Below, piece after piece: positions 18,546 to 31,125 of a stretch of 64,000 nt of DNA; the first letter of the stretch is position 1, and each line of letters starts with the position of its first letter. Both the position numbers and the translations under genes were made by a program. Source of the stretch: Myxocyprinus asiaticus (taxonomy: Eukaryota > Chordata > Actinopteri > Cypriniformes > Catostomidae); the NCBI RefSeq assembly GCF_019703515.2, contig NC_059351.1, forward strand, positions 16,642,001-16,706,000, written 5' to 3'. The notes beneath the pieces were generated by a model, which saw only the letters and a list, made by a program, of their open reading frames with translations, had not been told where the DNA came from and searched no databases.

Positions 18546-20438
18546 TGCCCCTTCCTCTTGCACAAGCAGGCTCTTGAACGCTCCATATTCCACAGCTGTG
18601 AAATTCAGTCTTACCCTTGCAGTATGAATGTGTTTGAGAACTTATAGGTTATGAGTTTCACCTGTCAGCTAAATTGGACAGCATTTGCATTTGGTTGCTC
18701 TAAATTGTGAGGAAATTGAATTGTTCCCCATCTAGCATAAGTCTATCCATCGGACAACTATTACAACTATACCACATAACTATTATGTATCCAATATATG
18801 TGTGACAGTTTATTGTGATTGTTGGTTGTTCTATTTAGCATGTAGGGATTTACACAATGAACATGTGTATAATTGCATTTGAGAGTAATATCATTCAATA
18901 GCAAGTTAATGCAAACTATTTTGATCTGCAAGGCTTACTCAATGCATTTTGTGCCAAAGCAATTATAAACGACTATAGTCATGTGAACAAATGACCTAAT
19001 GTCATATAGTTAGTCATATAGTTTGACAAAGTTTAATAATCATTCGACGATTGTGCCAAAGCAATTAAGAAAAACAGTAATATATGGCCTTACAGCTATA
19101 TCTGTCTATCACTAATGTGAGTGTCAACTGAGATCTGCACTGACAATTAGATATGTCAAATTGAGCATATGCCATGTCACTGATGTGCTGCCAAGTGTGT
19201 CACTTTTAAGTTTTCTCAATTGGGCATTCTGCATGTTTTTCAATATCAACTGACATTTGTATTTGCTGTATTACTTGCCTGTAATATTACAGTGCTTAAG
19301 AACCTTGTTTTGTGTTTTGTCTTTTGTTTGTTGCAGGCTTAGAGAATGTCCTTCTCAGATATAACTCCTAAACCCATCCAGATCATACATCTTTGAGTGT
19401 GTATGTATATACTGGATCATGATGGTGATATCATCACTCTTGCATGATGCTTACAAGCAATTTAAGAGATTTGCCATGCCACAGGTTTTTGCTTTGAGTG
19501 GCTTCTATTATTTTGTTTTAATTGTGGAATTTTAAATCAATTACTTTTAATTTTGCTAATCAACATAAATCTACAATACGAAATCTTGCTTTATTTGTCT
19601 CACCTTTTGTTTATCGTTGTAAACAGCACAAATATGCAATGTAAATGTATACTAAATGTAACAAATGTAATTTCCCAATGTTCAAAAAAAAAAAAAATAA
19701 ATAAATAAATAAAAAATAAAATAAAAAAACACGCACCTCCAAAAGTTGCTTGAATAATTTCCCAATGTTAAAATATTTCCTATACCTCATATTCTATGCA
19801 TAGAAATATGCATAGACAACTATAAGTAAGCTATTCATAAGTTGATTCTCCCAAAAATTCTAAACACCATTAGAGCACTATTAGAGCAATGGCTCAAGTT
19901 TGGAGCAGGACTATCTTTTTCACTTTGCAGATATATACGCAAGAAGCCCGCAGCCTGATTAAGCAGACATTAACAAAAAGTTGGTCAAAGCCTGTGAGAT
20001 TATTAGCTGCTGATTAAATACATAGTCATGGGCAAGCTGGACTCAATAACCTTCCAGATCATTTGACAGTGCTTAGTAACACAATAAAACCTGAGGCACT
20101 GGTATAAAAACCATGGAGATAAAAGAGGTACAAGCAGGAATTAAGAGATTAGCAATTGATACAATCAAGGTGCTGCCACAGAATCAGGTTGTTAATCAAT
20201 AACACTCAACACAGTGATGTAATCTTGCACTATGTGCAAGGAAAGCAAATCAGGCCTGATTTAGAACGTAATTTCTGTGAACTCAAATTTGGGTTAATTT
20301 ATTTCTGAAAACACGTTTTTTGAGGCTAAGTTTGAAAATGTGAGTTGTATTATATATTAGGCTTGGGATTGATAATCAGAAGTTTTTCCAGATGATTATC
20401 CATTTATATCAGCATTTTTCTTTTCTATTTGCACAATA
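18546..20438. other. Intergenic AT-rich stretch
   Basis: No supported gene. The 16-mer tgtgccaaagcaatta occurs twice (near 18951 and 19055) and may belong to ends of an unresolved element. An A-rich low-complexity run lies at 19684-19727. Confidence 0.4.
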
Positions 20439-20462
20439 GTTCCCTATCTGTCACTCACTCGA
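20439..20462 (+). repeat. Orphan 24-bp DIRS terminal-repeat start
   Basis: It reads gttccctatctgtcactcac plus tcga, identical to the outermost bases of a DIRS 5' end, but is followed by non-DIRS DNA. A complete DIRS 5' end restarts 199 bp downstream at 20661. The right-hand arm of the inverted structure lacks it. Confidence 0.6.
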
Positions 20463-20464
20463 CC

Positions 20465-20660
20465 AACATAACATTAGCCAACATTTAAATTAGAACCCTA
20501 ATTTTTATGCTTTCCAATTCACTGTCAGTTGGTCTTCTCGAGCAAAGTTTATGGTATTAAGCCAGCTGTTTTGTTGCTACAGTCTGCTACAGTACCTTGG
20601 TGTCCTATCTGTCTCATCTCTTTCTTTTAATTATCTTATTTCTACTGTTGGTAAAACTCA
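20465..20660 (+). repeat. Left arm of 196-bp inverted flank duplication
   Basis: These 196 bp are the reverse complement of 26281-26476, with about ten differences by eye and equal length. They contain no DIRS sequence and lie immediately outside the 5' end of DIRS C. Confidence 0.85.
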
Positions 20661-20756
20661 GTTCCCTATCTGTCACTCACGCGACATTGTGTCGATGTAG
20701 TGAACTAGGGGTCATTCTTGGGAGTCCCAAACACCTCTGCTTTTTTTAAAAAAAGG

Positions 20757-20817
20757 CCAATGAGAATTGGCGAGTGGCATTTGCATGCCACTCCCCCAGA
20801 CATACGGGTATAAAAGG
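20757..20817 (+). promoter_or_regulatory. CCAAT / octamer / TATA promoter module of DIRS C
   Basis: CCAAT at 20757-20761, octamer ATTTGCAT at 20779-20786 inside the inverted repeat GAGTGGCA...TGCCACTC, and TATAAAAGG at 20809-20817. Transcription would be expected to start about 25-30 bp downstream, near 20840. Order and spacing resemble histone H2B promoters (known architecture). Function here is inferred. Confidence 0.65.
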
Positions 20818-21089
20818 AGCTGGTATGCAACCACTCATTCAGATTTTCTCTTCGAAGCTGAGCGGTTCTATTCACTGAGCTGAATTCATCCACCAAGTTC
20901 ATTCAACTCTCTCTGCTGGATCTTTCGGCACATTTCAGCGGCTTCTCCCCCTCTGCATCTGTGGTTTGCAGACAACGCCCCTGGGCGCTTCGGCAGAACA
21001 TTTAAAAGAGTATATTCTAAAAGAGTATATTTTCTTTCTGAAAGAGCTGCACACACGGAACGTCTTTTTAAAGACGTGTCTTTTTAAAG

Positions 21090-21810
21090 ATGCCTTTCCG
21101 TTTGTGTGTTATTCCTGGTTGCGGTCATTATTTCTCCGCTTCCGATGGCCACGATCGCTGTCTTACGTGTCTGGGCACTGCCCATGCAGAGACATCGTTC
21201 GTGGATGTGTCATATCCTCATTGCGAGAACATGACCATTAGCAATGTTGCGGTCGCGGCTTGCTTTCGTAAGAAAGCAAGCCACCCCAGCGGCTCCCCAC
21301 ACCCTTCCTTCTACCTATGGGTTTGAGGCCATGTCGGTTAGCACTGGGGGCGATTTGGGGACATCAATGGGTCCACCTCCACCGGGTATCCCCCCACGGA
21401 CCTCCCATTCCCTAGCACGCTCACTTGCCCCGATCGGGCTCTCGCACGAGACTGGCGGCTCGTCTCAGCGCAAGTTCGACTTCTCGTTCGGAGCTCCGGA
21501 AGATAATGAGTTAACTAGCACAGCATCAGAGAGTGGGCTCATCCAGTCTGACGCAGAGGCTTCGGCTCCAGCTCGGCTTCCTCCTTTGGGAACGATTGCC
21601 CAGCCTCACACTGACGCGGAAATGATGGACGTGCTTTCCCGCGTGGCCGCGAGCGTCGGGCTGGAGTGGAACCCTCCACTCTCCCCTGAACCCTCACGGC
21701 TCGACGATCGGTTCCTGGGCACAGGGCTGGAGACTATGGTGCCACTGGACAAGCCGCCTCCGCCCTGCATGCCATGGCTCATCTGCAAGTGCACCAAGCC
21801 AAGGCGCTAA
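21090..21810 (+). pseudogene. DIRS gag of copy C
   Basis: MPFRLCVIPGCGHYFSASDG starts the protein with the same C-x4-C-x12-C-x2-C-x4-H cluster as copy B. A one-base insertion near 21238 shifts the frame, and the rest (SRLAFVRKQATPAAP... to FLGTGLETM) is read at 21244-21810. The second half (MAHLQVHQAKALKELHKGSF) starts at 21774 in another frame. The Pro/Ser-rich middle and acidic SESGLIQSDAEAS segment match copy B. Confidence 0.6.
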
Positions 21811-21856
21811 AAGAACTGCACAAGGGTAGTTTTGACCCGGGATTGATGCATAAACT

Positions 21857-23277
21857 GTGCTCGGCGACCGACCTCGCTCTTCAAGAGAAAAAAGGTCATG
21901 GAGCGGACTCTTGGGCAGGCGATGTCCACCCTGGTGGTCCAGGAGCACCACCTTTGGCTCAACTTGGTCGAGATGGGAGAAGCGGAGAAGGCACGGTTCC
22001 TTGACACCCCTATTTCCCAGACCACTCCATCTCCCAGTGGAGGGCCAGGAGGAGAATATTTTGTCGCCGCATGCCCAGGAGGCTGTGGCACCCAAAAGTC
22101 TGACAAAAGAATGGTTGTCTTGTCTCCTGGGTCACATATACGGTGTACACGGCCGTCGTCACGACCACCATCCACCGTTCCCATTTTTTCCTCCTCCCCA
22201 CTCCTTGATCAATCTTATGGTGGGCAGCAGGAGCCAGGTAAGTGCTTCGATGTCCCTGGATGCAGCACGGCCACGGGGCTCGAGTCCCTTCGACGTGGCA
22301 CCTCGAGCTCCGACCCACTGTGAGGCCCCACCCGCCGGTATGTCCGACTTGATCATTCCCTTGGTACCCCTCGCCCGGAGTTTGGGTGCATGGCTTGCAC
22401 TTTCCAATACATTGCGATGGCTGACCCGGACCATCCGACTCGGCTACGCGATTCAGTTCACCAGGTGCCCGCCCAGGTTCAGCGGCGTCCAATTCACCTC
22501 GGTTAAGGGCGAGAATGCCGCTACCTTGCATGCGGAGATCGCTAGAGCCTGTCCCTCCAGCCGAGATGAAGAAAGGATTCTACAGCCCTTACTTCATTGT
22601 ACCAAAGAAAGGCGGTGGGTTGCGTCCAAACCTGGACCTGCGAGTACTGAACCGGCTTTGCACAGACTCCCGTTCAAGATGCTGACACAAAAATGCATTC
22701 TAGCGAGCGTCCGACATCTAGACTGGTGTGCGGCGGTAGACCTGAAGGACATGTACTTTCACGTCTTGGTCTTACCTCGACACAGACCCTTCCTGCAGAT
22801 TGCCTTCGTAGACCAGGCGTATCAGTACAAGGTCCTCCCCTTCGGCCTGTCCTTGTCCCCTGAGTCTTCATGAAGGTTGCAGAGGCTGCCATTGCCCCGC
22901 TAAGGGAAGTGGGCATCTGCATCCTCAACTATCTCAACAAATGGCTAATCATAGCACACTCTCTGGAGTTGCTATGCGCACACAGGGACCTCGTGCTCCA
23001 GCACCTCAGCCGACTGAGGCTTTGGGTCAACTGGGAAAAGAGCAAGCTCTCCCTGGTTCAGAGCATCTCTTTTCTTGGTCTGGAGTTGGACTCAGTCTCG
23101 ATGACAGTGCACCTCATGAACGAGCATGCGCAGTCGGTGCTGAACTGTCTGAAGGGGTTCAGATGGAGAACAACGGTTCCACTGAAACTTTTTCAGAGGC
23201 TCCTGGTGCATATGGCATCCACACAGCTGCCGGCTCTTGGACTGACCCGTGGCTGTGATGGCACGTCAACTGCTTAG
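21857..23277 (+). pseudogene. DIRS reverse transcriptase with lost active site (copy C)
   Basis: An open frame 21857-22873 covers the gag/RT overlap and RT fingers and palm (CAAVDLKDMYFHVLVLPRHR, KVLPFGLSLSPE). The frame then shifts to 22870-23277. The catalytic YLDD of copies B and E reads YLNK here (near 22926-22940), so both active-site aspartates are gone. The template-primer grip region IARACPSSRDEERILQP is also frameshifted. After MAS (23218) the N-terminal part of RNase H is deleted and only its C-terminal remnants follow. Non-functional. Confidence 0.75.
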
Positions 23278-23796
23278 AGTTGTTGGCAGTACTGCTCGCC
23301 TTGCGGAGGTTTCGGCCGTTGATCCAGGGCAAGCACGTGTTGGTCTGGATGGACAACACAGCGACGGTAGCTTACATGGAGTCAGCAGTGCCTTAAGTCG
23401 CTATGAGCCACTCACATCCCGGGCGACCTCAATGCCGCAGCGGATGCGCTGTCACATCATGTTACCCTCAGGGGAGAGTGGAGACTCCACCCTCAGGTGA
23501 TTCAGCTGATTTGGAGTCAATTCGGTCGAGTACAGATAGACTTGTTTGCTTCCCGGGATCCTCCCACTGCCAGCTCTGATACTCCCTGACCGAGGCACCC
23601 CTCGGTATAAATGCGCTGGCACACAGCTGGCCCCCTGGACTATGCAAATACGCGTTTCCCCCAGTGAGCCTACTTGCACAGACCCTGTGCAAGGTCAGGG
23701 AGGTCGGGGAGCAGGTCATCCTAGTAGCACCCTACTGGCCCACACAGACATGGTTCTCGGTTCTCACGCTCCTCACGTCTGGCCCTTGGACGGGAC

Positions 23797-23981
23797 ATGG
23801 AGGACTTAAGTGGCCTATTGCCTGTGGTGGTAGACACGATCACTCAGGCTAGGGCTCCCTCTACGAGGCGCCTGTATGCCTTGAAGTGGCATCTGTTTGC
23901 TAAGTGGTGTTCTTCCCGACCGGAAGACCCTCAGAGATGCGCAGGTGATTTCCTTCCTGCAGGAGAGGTTGGAGGGGCAGC
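23797..23981 (+). pseudogene. DIRS tyrosine recombinase N-terminal remnant (copy C)
   Basis: Encodes DLSGLLPVVVDTITQARAPS, RRLYALKWHLFAKWCSS and FLQERLEG across a small deletion, then stops being homologous at the C/D junction. None of the catalytic residues are present. Confidence 0.7.
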
Positions 23982-24408
23982 TCCTGCCCGAAGGGGAGGT
24001 AACATGTGGCAAGCAGAGCCGCACATGGAAGAGGCGTGGTGGTAGGTCCTGCCTGAAAGGGGAGGAGCTCTACAAACATGGCGACCGGGACAGAGAGGGC
24101 TCTGTCGAAGGGAGATGCAGGTCTGCCGACAGGGAGACCGTACTGCGGAAAATACATCACAGGGGGTTACCGGAGTAACCGGCACCTGTGGAGCACCTAC
24201 CTCAGTAAGGGCATTTTAGCACACGTACTGGTTCCAGCTGTGAATTCCTCCACTGAATTCGGGAGCCGCAGGGCTAGGGAGGAAGGACGTCCAGGGTTCA
24301 CGGGTTCGTGAACTCGCATGGGAAAAGAAGCGCACATCTTCGCCTCTTTGGAGGGGAAAGGCGCTATACACAAGTGATACACCCGGCCAGCTGTCCGTAT
24401 TCCCGAAC

Positions 24409-24815
24409 TTACCTGTTCGTACCTGACAGAACACGGGACGAAACCGGCTCAATCCGGAGATTGTAAAATCTCGCAAAGGTATTGGGTGTCGCCCAGCCTG
24501 CTGCCCTGCAGATGTCTGCTAGAGAGGTGCCATGGGCCAGTGCCCACGAGGTTGCCAGACTCCTTGTGGAGTGTGCTCGTATTCCCGAAGGGGCGGGCGC
24601 GGCCTGGGCCTGGTATGCCATAGCGATAGCAACCACGATCTAGTGGGCAAACCTCTGTTTGGAGACAGCATTCCCTTTCCGCTGTCCGCCAAAGCAGACA
24701 AAGAGCTACTCAGAGCGTCTACAGCTCTGCGTGCAATCCAAGTAGATGCGCAAAGTACGCACCAGACACAGCAATGACAGGGCTGGGTCTGCCTCCTCCT
24801 GGGCGAGGACGAGCT
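24409..24815 (-). pseudogene. DIRS tyrosine recombinase C-terminal part (copy D)
   Basis: Contains the end of the catalytic domain: QEEADPALSLL, VCFGGQRKGNAVSKQR, the HxxR box (RAHSTRSLA) and the tyrosine box (TFARFYNLRIEP). Two stops lie in 24650-24720. Joined directly to gag sequence at about 24815. Confidence 0.7.
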
Positions 24816-24821
24816 GGGAGG

Positions 24822-26050
24822 TCAGTTTCGGGCAGAAAAAGGTGCCCTCCATGACCTCGTCAGCTCGTCGTGCACTTCCGGGAAAAAAAGGGATGGGGGG
24901 GCGTGGCTGTGAGCGGCGCCCCGAACCCAGGAACTAATCATATAGCCACGAGGGCTCAAGGGACGGTGGAAGTTTCCACTCCAACCCGACACACGCGGCG
25001 GCCCGGGCAAGCATGGAGGCGTGGGAACCATTCTTTTGTCAGGCTTTTGGGTGCCGTAGCCACCTGGGCATGCGGCGACAAAAGATTGTCCTCCCGGCCC
25101 TCGATCCTGGGTCGACCAGCCCCAGAGAAGTGGGTCTCCTCGCCTCTGTGTTGCCCATCTCGGGGGCAATTCGAAGCCTTCCTCAGGTTCTTAGCAGCCA
25201 GCCGTGAGATGGGTGGTGTCTGCTTCCTGTGGAAAGTTCCACGCTGGAGCCAGGCCACGGGGGTGGGCTGCGGCAGAGCCAGTGTTCTTGCTGCAGGAGG
25301 ACGCTTTTGGCAACGAGCAGACAGGGTGCGGGGTCTTAAGCTGTCAGAGACGACGTCGTCCTACAGGCCCTGGACGGGAGCTTCAGGCGCCAGCAACAGG
25401 TGGCGGCACTCTGTGGACACAAGTGCACCGTGAGTGCCTTATCCACCTGAGGGATCACCGAATACCCCCTGGCCACTCCACCATCGAGGGTAGTGAGAGC
25501 GGGGGAGCTGAAAGACCGGGACCGGGCAGTAAAACGTGCCTCCCATGATTTTGTCAGCTCCTCATGCACTTCCAGGAAAAAAGGAATGGGAGCCCAGGAA
25601 CCAGTCGCCGAGCCACGAGGGTTCAGGGGAGAGTGGAGGGTTCCAATCTAGCCCAGTGCTTGCAGCCGCCCGGGAAAGCATGTCCGTCATTTCCACGTCG
25701 GCGTGAGACTGGGCGACCGTTCCTGAAGGAGGAAGCCCAACTGAAGTCTCTGCGTCAGACTGGACAAGCCCACTCTCCAATGCTGCGCTCGATAACTCAT
25801 CGTCTTCCCGAGCTCTGAACGAGAAGCCGAACTCGCACTGAGATGAGCCGGCAGTCTCGTCCGAGAATCCGATCGGGGGAAGCGAGCGTGCTGGGGAATG
25901 GGAGGTCCGTGGGGGGATACCTGGCGGAGGTGGTCCCATTGATGTCCCCAAATCACCCCAGTGCTAACCGACGTGGCCTCAAACCCATAGGTAGAAGGAC
26001 CGGTGCGGGGAGCCGCTGGGGTGTGACCGCAACGTTGCCATGATCATTTT
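24822..26050 (-). pseudogene. DIRS gag remnants with internal duplication (copy D)
   Basis: From 26040 downward: TSMGPPPPGIPPRTSHSPAR, ESGLVQSDAETS and LSPEPSWLGDWFLG as in copy B. Then MHEELTKSWEARFTARS (25569-25336), the C-terminal segment (25258-24956), and again FFPEVHDELTRSWRAPFSARN-like sequence at about 24822-24890. The Cys/His N-terminus is missing. Multiple frames are needed to read it. Confidence 0.6.
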
Positions 26051-26123
26051 CTCACAAGGAGTGCACTGAATACAGCCGCTCGGCTCCGAAGAGAAAATCT
26101 GAATAAGCGGTTGCATACCAGCT

Positions 26124-26184
26124 CCTTTTATACCCGTATGTCCGGGGGAGTGGCATGCAAATTCCACTCGCCAATTCTCATTGG
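26124..26184 (-). promoter_or_regulatory. CCAAT / octamer / TATA promoter module of DIRS D
   Basis: On the - strand: CCAAT (26180-26184), ATTTGCAT (26155-26162), TATAAAAGG (26124-26132). Same spacing as copies B and C. Confidence 0.65.
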
Positions 26185-26280
26185 CCTATTTTCAAAAAAG
26201 CAGAGGTGTTTGGGGCTCCCAAGAGTGACCCCTAGTGTCACTACATCAACACAATGTCGAGTGAGTGACAGATAGGGAAC

Positions 26281-26476
26281 AGAATTTTACCAACAGTAGA
26301 AATATGAGAATCAAAAGAAAGAGATGAGACAAATAGGACACCAAGGTACTGTAGCAGACTGTAGCAACAAAACAGCTGGCTTAATACCGTAAACTTTGCT
26401 CGAGAAGGCCAACTGACAGTGAACTGGAAAGCATAAAAATTAGGGTTCTAATTTAAATGTTGGCTAATGTTATGTT
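26281..26476 (-). repeat. Right arm of 196-bp inverted flank duplication
   Basis: Reverse complement of 20465-20660, lying immediately outside the 5' end of DIRS D. Homology ends at tatgtt/aacata on both sides. Confidence 0.85.
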
Positions 26477-26596
26477 GATGCCTTAAAAACATATCGAGAA
26501 ATAACGTGCTAATCAATAATCTATATATTGATATTTTGTGACATTTGTAATATCATTTTGTGACATTCCTAATGACATTCCTATACAATATATATA

Positions 26597-28291
<1,695 letters not shown>

Positions 28292-28681
28292 CTGGCGGCC
28301 AAAAGTTTGGAATAATGTACAGATTTAGCTGTTTTGGAAGGAAATTGGTACTTTAATTCACCAAAGTGGCATTCAACTGATCACAAAGTATAGTCAGGAC
28401 ATTACTGATGTAAAAATCAGGACCATCACTATTTGAAAAAAGTCATTTTTGTTCAAATCTAGACAGGCCCCATTTCTAGCAGCCATCACTCCAACATCTT
28501 ATCTTTGAGTAATCATGCTAAATTGCTACTTTGGTCCTAGAAAATCACTTGAAATTACATCAAACACAGTTGAAAGCTATTTGGTTTGTTAAATGAAGCT
28601 TAACATTGTCTTTGTGTTTGTTTTTGAATTGCCACAGTATGCAATAGACTGGCATGTATTAAGGTCAATATTAGGTCAAAA

Positions 28682-29341
28682 ATGGCAAAAAAGAAACAGC
28701 TTTCTCTAGACAATCATTGCTTTGTGGAATGAAGGCTATACAATGCTTGAAACTGCCAAAAAACTGAAGATTTCATACAAAGGTGTACACTTCAGTCTTT
28801 AAAGACAAAGGGCAACTGGCTCTAACAAGGAAAGAAAGAGATGTGGAAGGCCAGATGTACAACTAAACAAGAGGATAAGTACATCAGAGTCTCTAGTTTG
28901 AGAAATAGATGCCTCACATGTTCCCATCTGACAGCGTCATTGAATTCTACCCGCTCAACACCAGTTTCATGTACAACAGTAAAGAGAAGACTCAGGGGTG
29001 CAGGCCTTATGGGAAAAATTTAAAAGAAAAAGCCAGTTTTGAAACAGAAAAAACAAAAATAAAAGATTAGAGTGGGCAAAGAAACACAGACATTGGACAA
29101 CAGATAATTGGAAAAGAGTGTTATGGATCTTAACCCCATTAAGCTTTTGTGGGATCAGTTAGACTGTAAGGTGTGTGAGAAGTGCCCAACAAGACAGCCA
29201 CATCTATGGCAAGTGCTACAGGAAGCGTGGGTTTTAATGTCACCTAAGTATCTGGACAAACTGTTAGCTAGAATGCCAAGGATCTGCAAAGCTGTCATTG
29301 CTGCACATGGAGGATTGTTTGATGAGAAATCTTTGAAGTAG
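28682..29341 (+). pseudogene. Tc1 transposase remnant
   Basis: MAKKKQLSLD starts the N-terminal HTH region, with multiple stops. SSLRNRCLTCSHLTASLNST and TTVKRRLRGAGLMGK mark the second HTH. The sequence then jumps to the end of the catalytic domain (VMDLNPIKLLWDQLDCKV with the final acidic region, and the C-terminus IAAHGGLFDEKSLK). The first two catalytic Asp regions are deleted. Confidence 0.7.
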
Positions 29342-29346
29342 TTTAA

Positions 29347-29349
<3 letters not shown>

Positions 29350-29377
<28 letters not shown>

Positions 29378-29379
29378 CT
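29350..29379. repeat. Poly(T) run
   Basis: About 28 T residues inside the Tc1 element, downstream of the transposase remnant. Confidence 0.9.
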
Positions 29380-29516
29380 AATTATAATAGTAATTTTTCA
29401 TGTTATTAATGTCCTGACTATACATTGTGATCAGTTGTATGCCACTTTGGTGAATAAAAGTATCAATTTCTTTCCTTAAGAGCAAAACTTGTACATTATT
29501 CCAAACATTTGGCCGC

Positions 29517-29519
<3 letters not shown>

Positions 29520-29598
<79 letters not shown>
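29520..29598. repeat. (GT)n(AT)n compound microsatellite
   Basis: About 19 GT units followed by 20 AT units, starting at the end of the Tc1 element at 29521. Confidence 0.95.
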
Positions 29599-29600
<2 letters not shown>

Positions 29601-30396
29601 TAAAGTAAACAAAGTATAACTTTATACTTTGTCTCAAAGAACTGGTTATTCATCATTTATTTTACTTAATTAAATGTGTACATTTTAAAATGTGTTTTTA
29701 TTTAGTTATTCATTTTTTAATGCAGATCGATTTAATTAGACACATTTTAACAGGTTTCAATCTTTTATATCTTTTAAGAAAATGTAGACAGTACATGCTA
29801 TAAAATCAGTTGACATGTTGTAATTACAATTTGGGCAAAATCTTCTGGAGTTTTCCTGTGGACTTAAAATCCCCCTCTAATAACTGAATCTGATCTAAAT
29901 AAAATAATTAGAAGATAAACTAAAATATTACGTTAACAAAAGCCATTTATTAACTTTGTCATTTATAATATAGCAATAAGTTTGAAACTTGACAATAACT
30001 ACACATCAAAGCCACAGCGTTGGCCGAAATAATGCATGAATTGATGACACACACACGCATGCATAAAGGGGAATTATGTAAATTTAATATCGGACTGCAA
30101 GGAATTGCATATAGTTTGTTCTAATTGGGCCACGTTCTAATGCAGTGTAACAATGTGCCCAATCAGCACAACTGGGATTAAAACATAGCTTGTCACTTCC
30201 ACTGGGTAGTTAAGAATTAAATGAATATGTGAGATGGTAGCCAAGAGATTGGAGATTAAAATGATGCCATTTTAAATAAAGAAAACAAAACCGTGATGAA
30301 CTTTGTTGTGAATTTTTACTTTTGCTACTAATAAAATTAACTTTTGGCGACAGTGACATGCACATACCTTAGCAGGGACAGGGGCGGAAGGATAAA
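29599..30396. other. AT-rich stretch with a dispersed repeat
   Basis: No gene. The part near 29780-29880 (ataaaatcagttgacatg, gggcaaaatcttctgg) is similar to 45290-45370, so a decayed interspersed repeat is present. Confidence 0.45.
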
Positions 30397-31125
30397 TGCC
30401 ACAATAAGCTAAACTATGTTACGTGGACTGGCGGTGCAAGATGGGCAGTCCGCTGAGTGCCTCGTAGCCAGCACACCAGGCCGTCACGTAACCTCCCCAA
30501 CACTCTGAGCGTCGAACGGTCCCTTCGGGGACAAGTCAACTGCCCAAAAAATAGGGACAGGCTAGCCCAGCCGTGGCCTCTTTTCCTCTTTTTTTCTCCC
30601 CAAAAAAGAGTGGAATCTGTTTACCGACTGGGGGCCATAAGTGTCTATGTTGGTGGGGTGTCACTCCCAGGGGAAGACACCGTGGAGACCACACCCCGCC
30701 CGGGGGGGGGGGGGGGAATTTTGAGTGGAAATACGCCACATGGTCTAAGCGAGTCATGTCGTAAGTATGTCATATGGAGAAGTCCCATGGTAAGTCCTAC
30801 CCGAGGGGGGAGGAGCTCTAAAAACACGGTGACAAGGGGCAGTTTACCGACAGGGAAACGATTTAGCGGAAGATATATCACATGGGGTCACCTATGGGGA
30901 ACCAGCGCATGTGGAGCACCTACCCCAGTACAGGGCTTAGTTAGCACATGTACTGGGCCGGCAGCGACTTTCTCCGCAAACTCGTCTGCCACAGGGCTAA
31001 GGAGGAAAGTCATCCAGGGATCACAACTTTCTGAACATGGCTGGGAGTCAAAGCGCACGTCTTCACCTCAGGGGAGGGGAAAGGTGATATGCGCAAGCGG
31101 TACACCCAGCCAGCTGTCATGGAAC

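Larger units (their letters stand above)
20661..23981 (+). mobile_element. DIRS-family retrotransposon C
   Basis: The 5' terminal repeat starts at 20661 (gttccctatctgtcactcac), followed by the promoter, a leader of about 250 bp, gag (21090-22090), RT/RNase H (21857-23680, partly deleted) and the recombinase N-terminus (23797-23981). At about 23981 the sequence switches, within GGAGGGGCAGCTCCTGCCCG, to the 3' untranslated region of an opposite-strand DIRS (D). RNase H has lost its N-terminal part near 23225. It therefore forms a tail-to-tail pair with D. Confidence 0.85.
23982..26280 (-). mobile_element. DIRS-family retrotransposon D, rearranged deletion derivative
   Basis: On the - strand: 5' terminal repeat (26280 inward), promoter (26124-26184), a leader with about 330 bp missing, gag (about 26050-24822), then an abrupt junction near 24815 into the recombinase C-terminus (24760-24409) and 3' untranslated DNA ending at the junction with C. 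RT, RNase H and most of the recombinase are absent. The middle of gag occurs twice (25336-25569 and 24822-24950), separated by the gag C-terminus, so the copy is a mosaic rather than a simple deletion. Confidence 0.8.

Noticed and set aside
24280..24320. tRNA/SINE B-box-like ggttcgtgaactc
   Set aside because: It is a short palindrome inside a DIRS 3' untranslated region. No A-box at the right distance and no cloverleaf.
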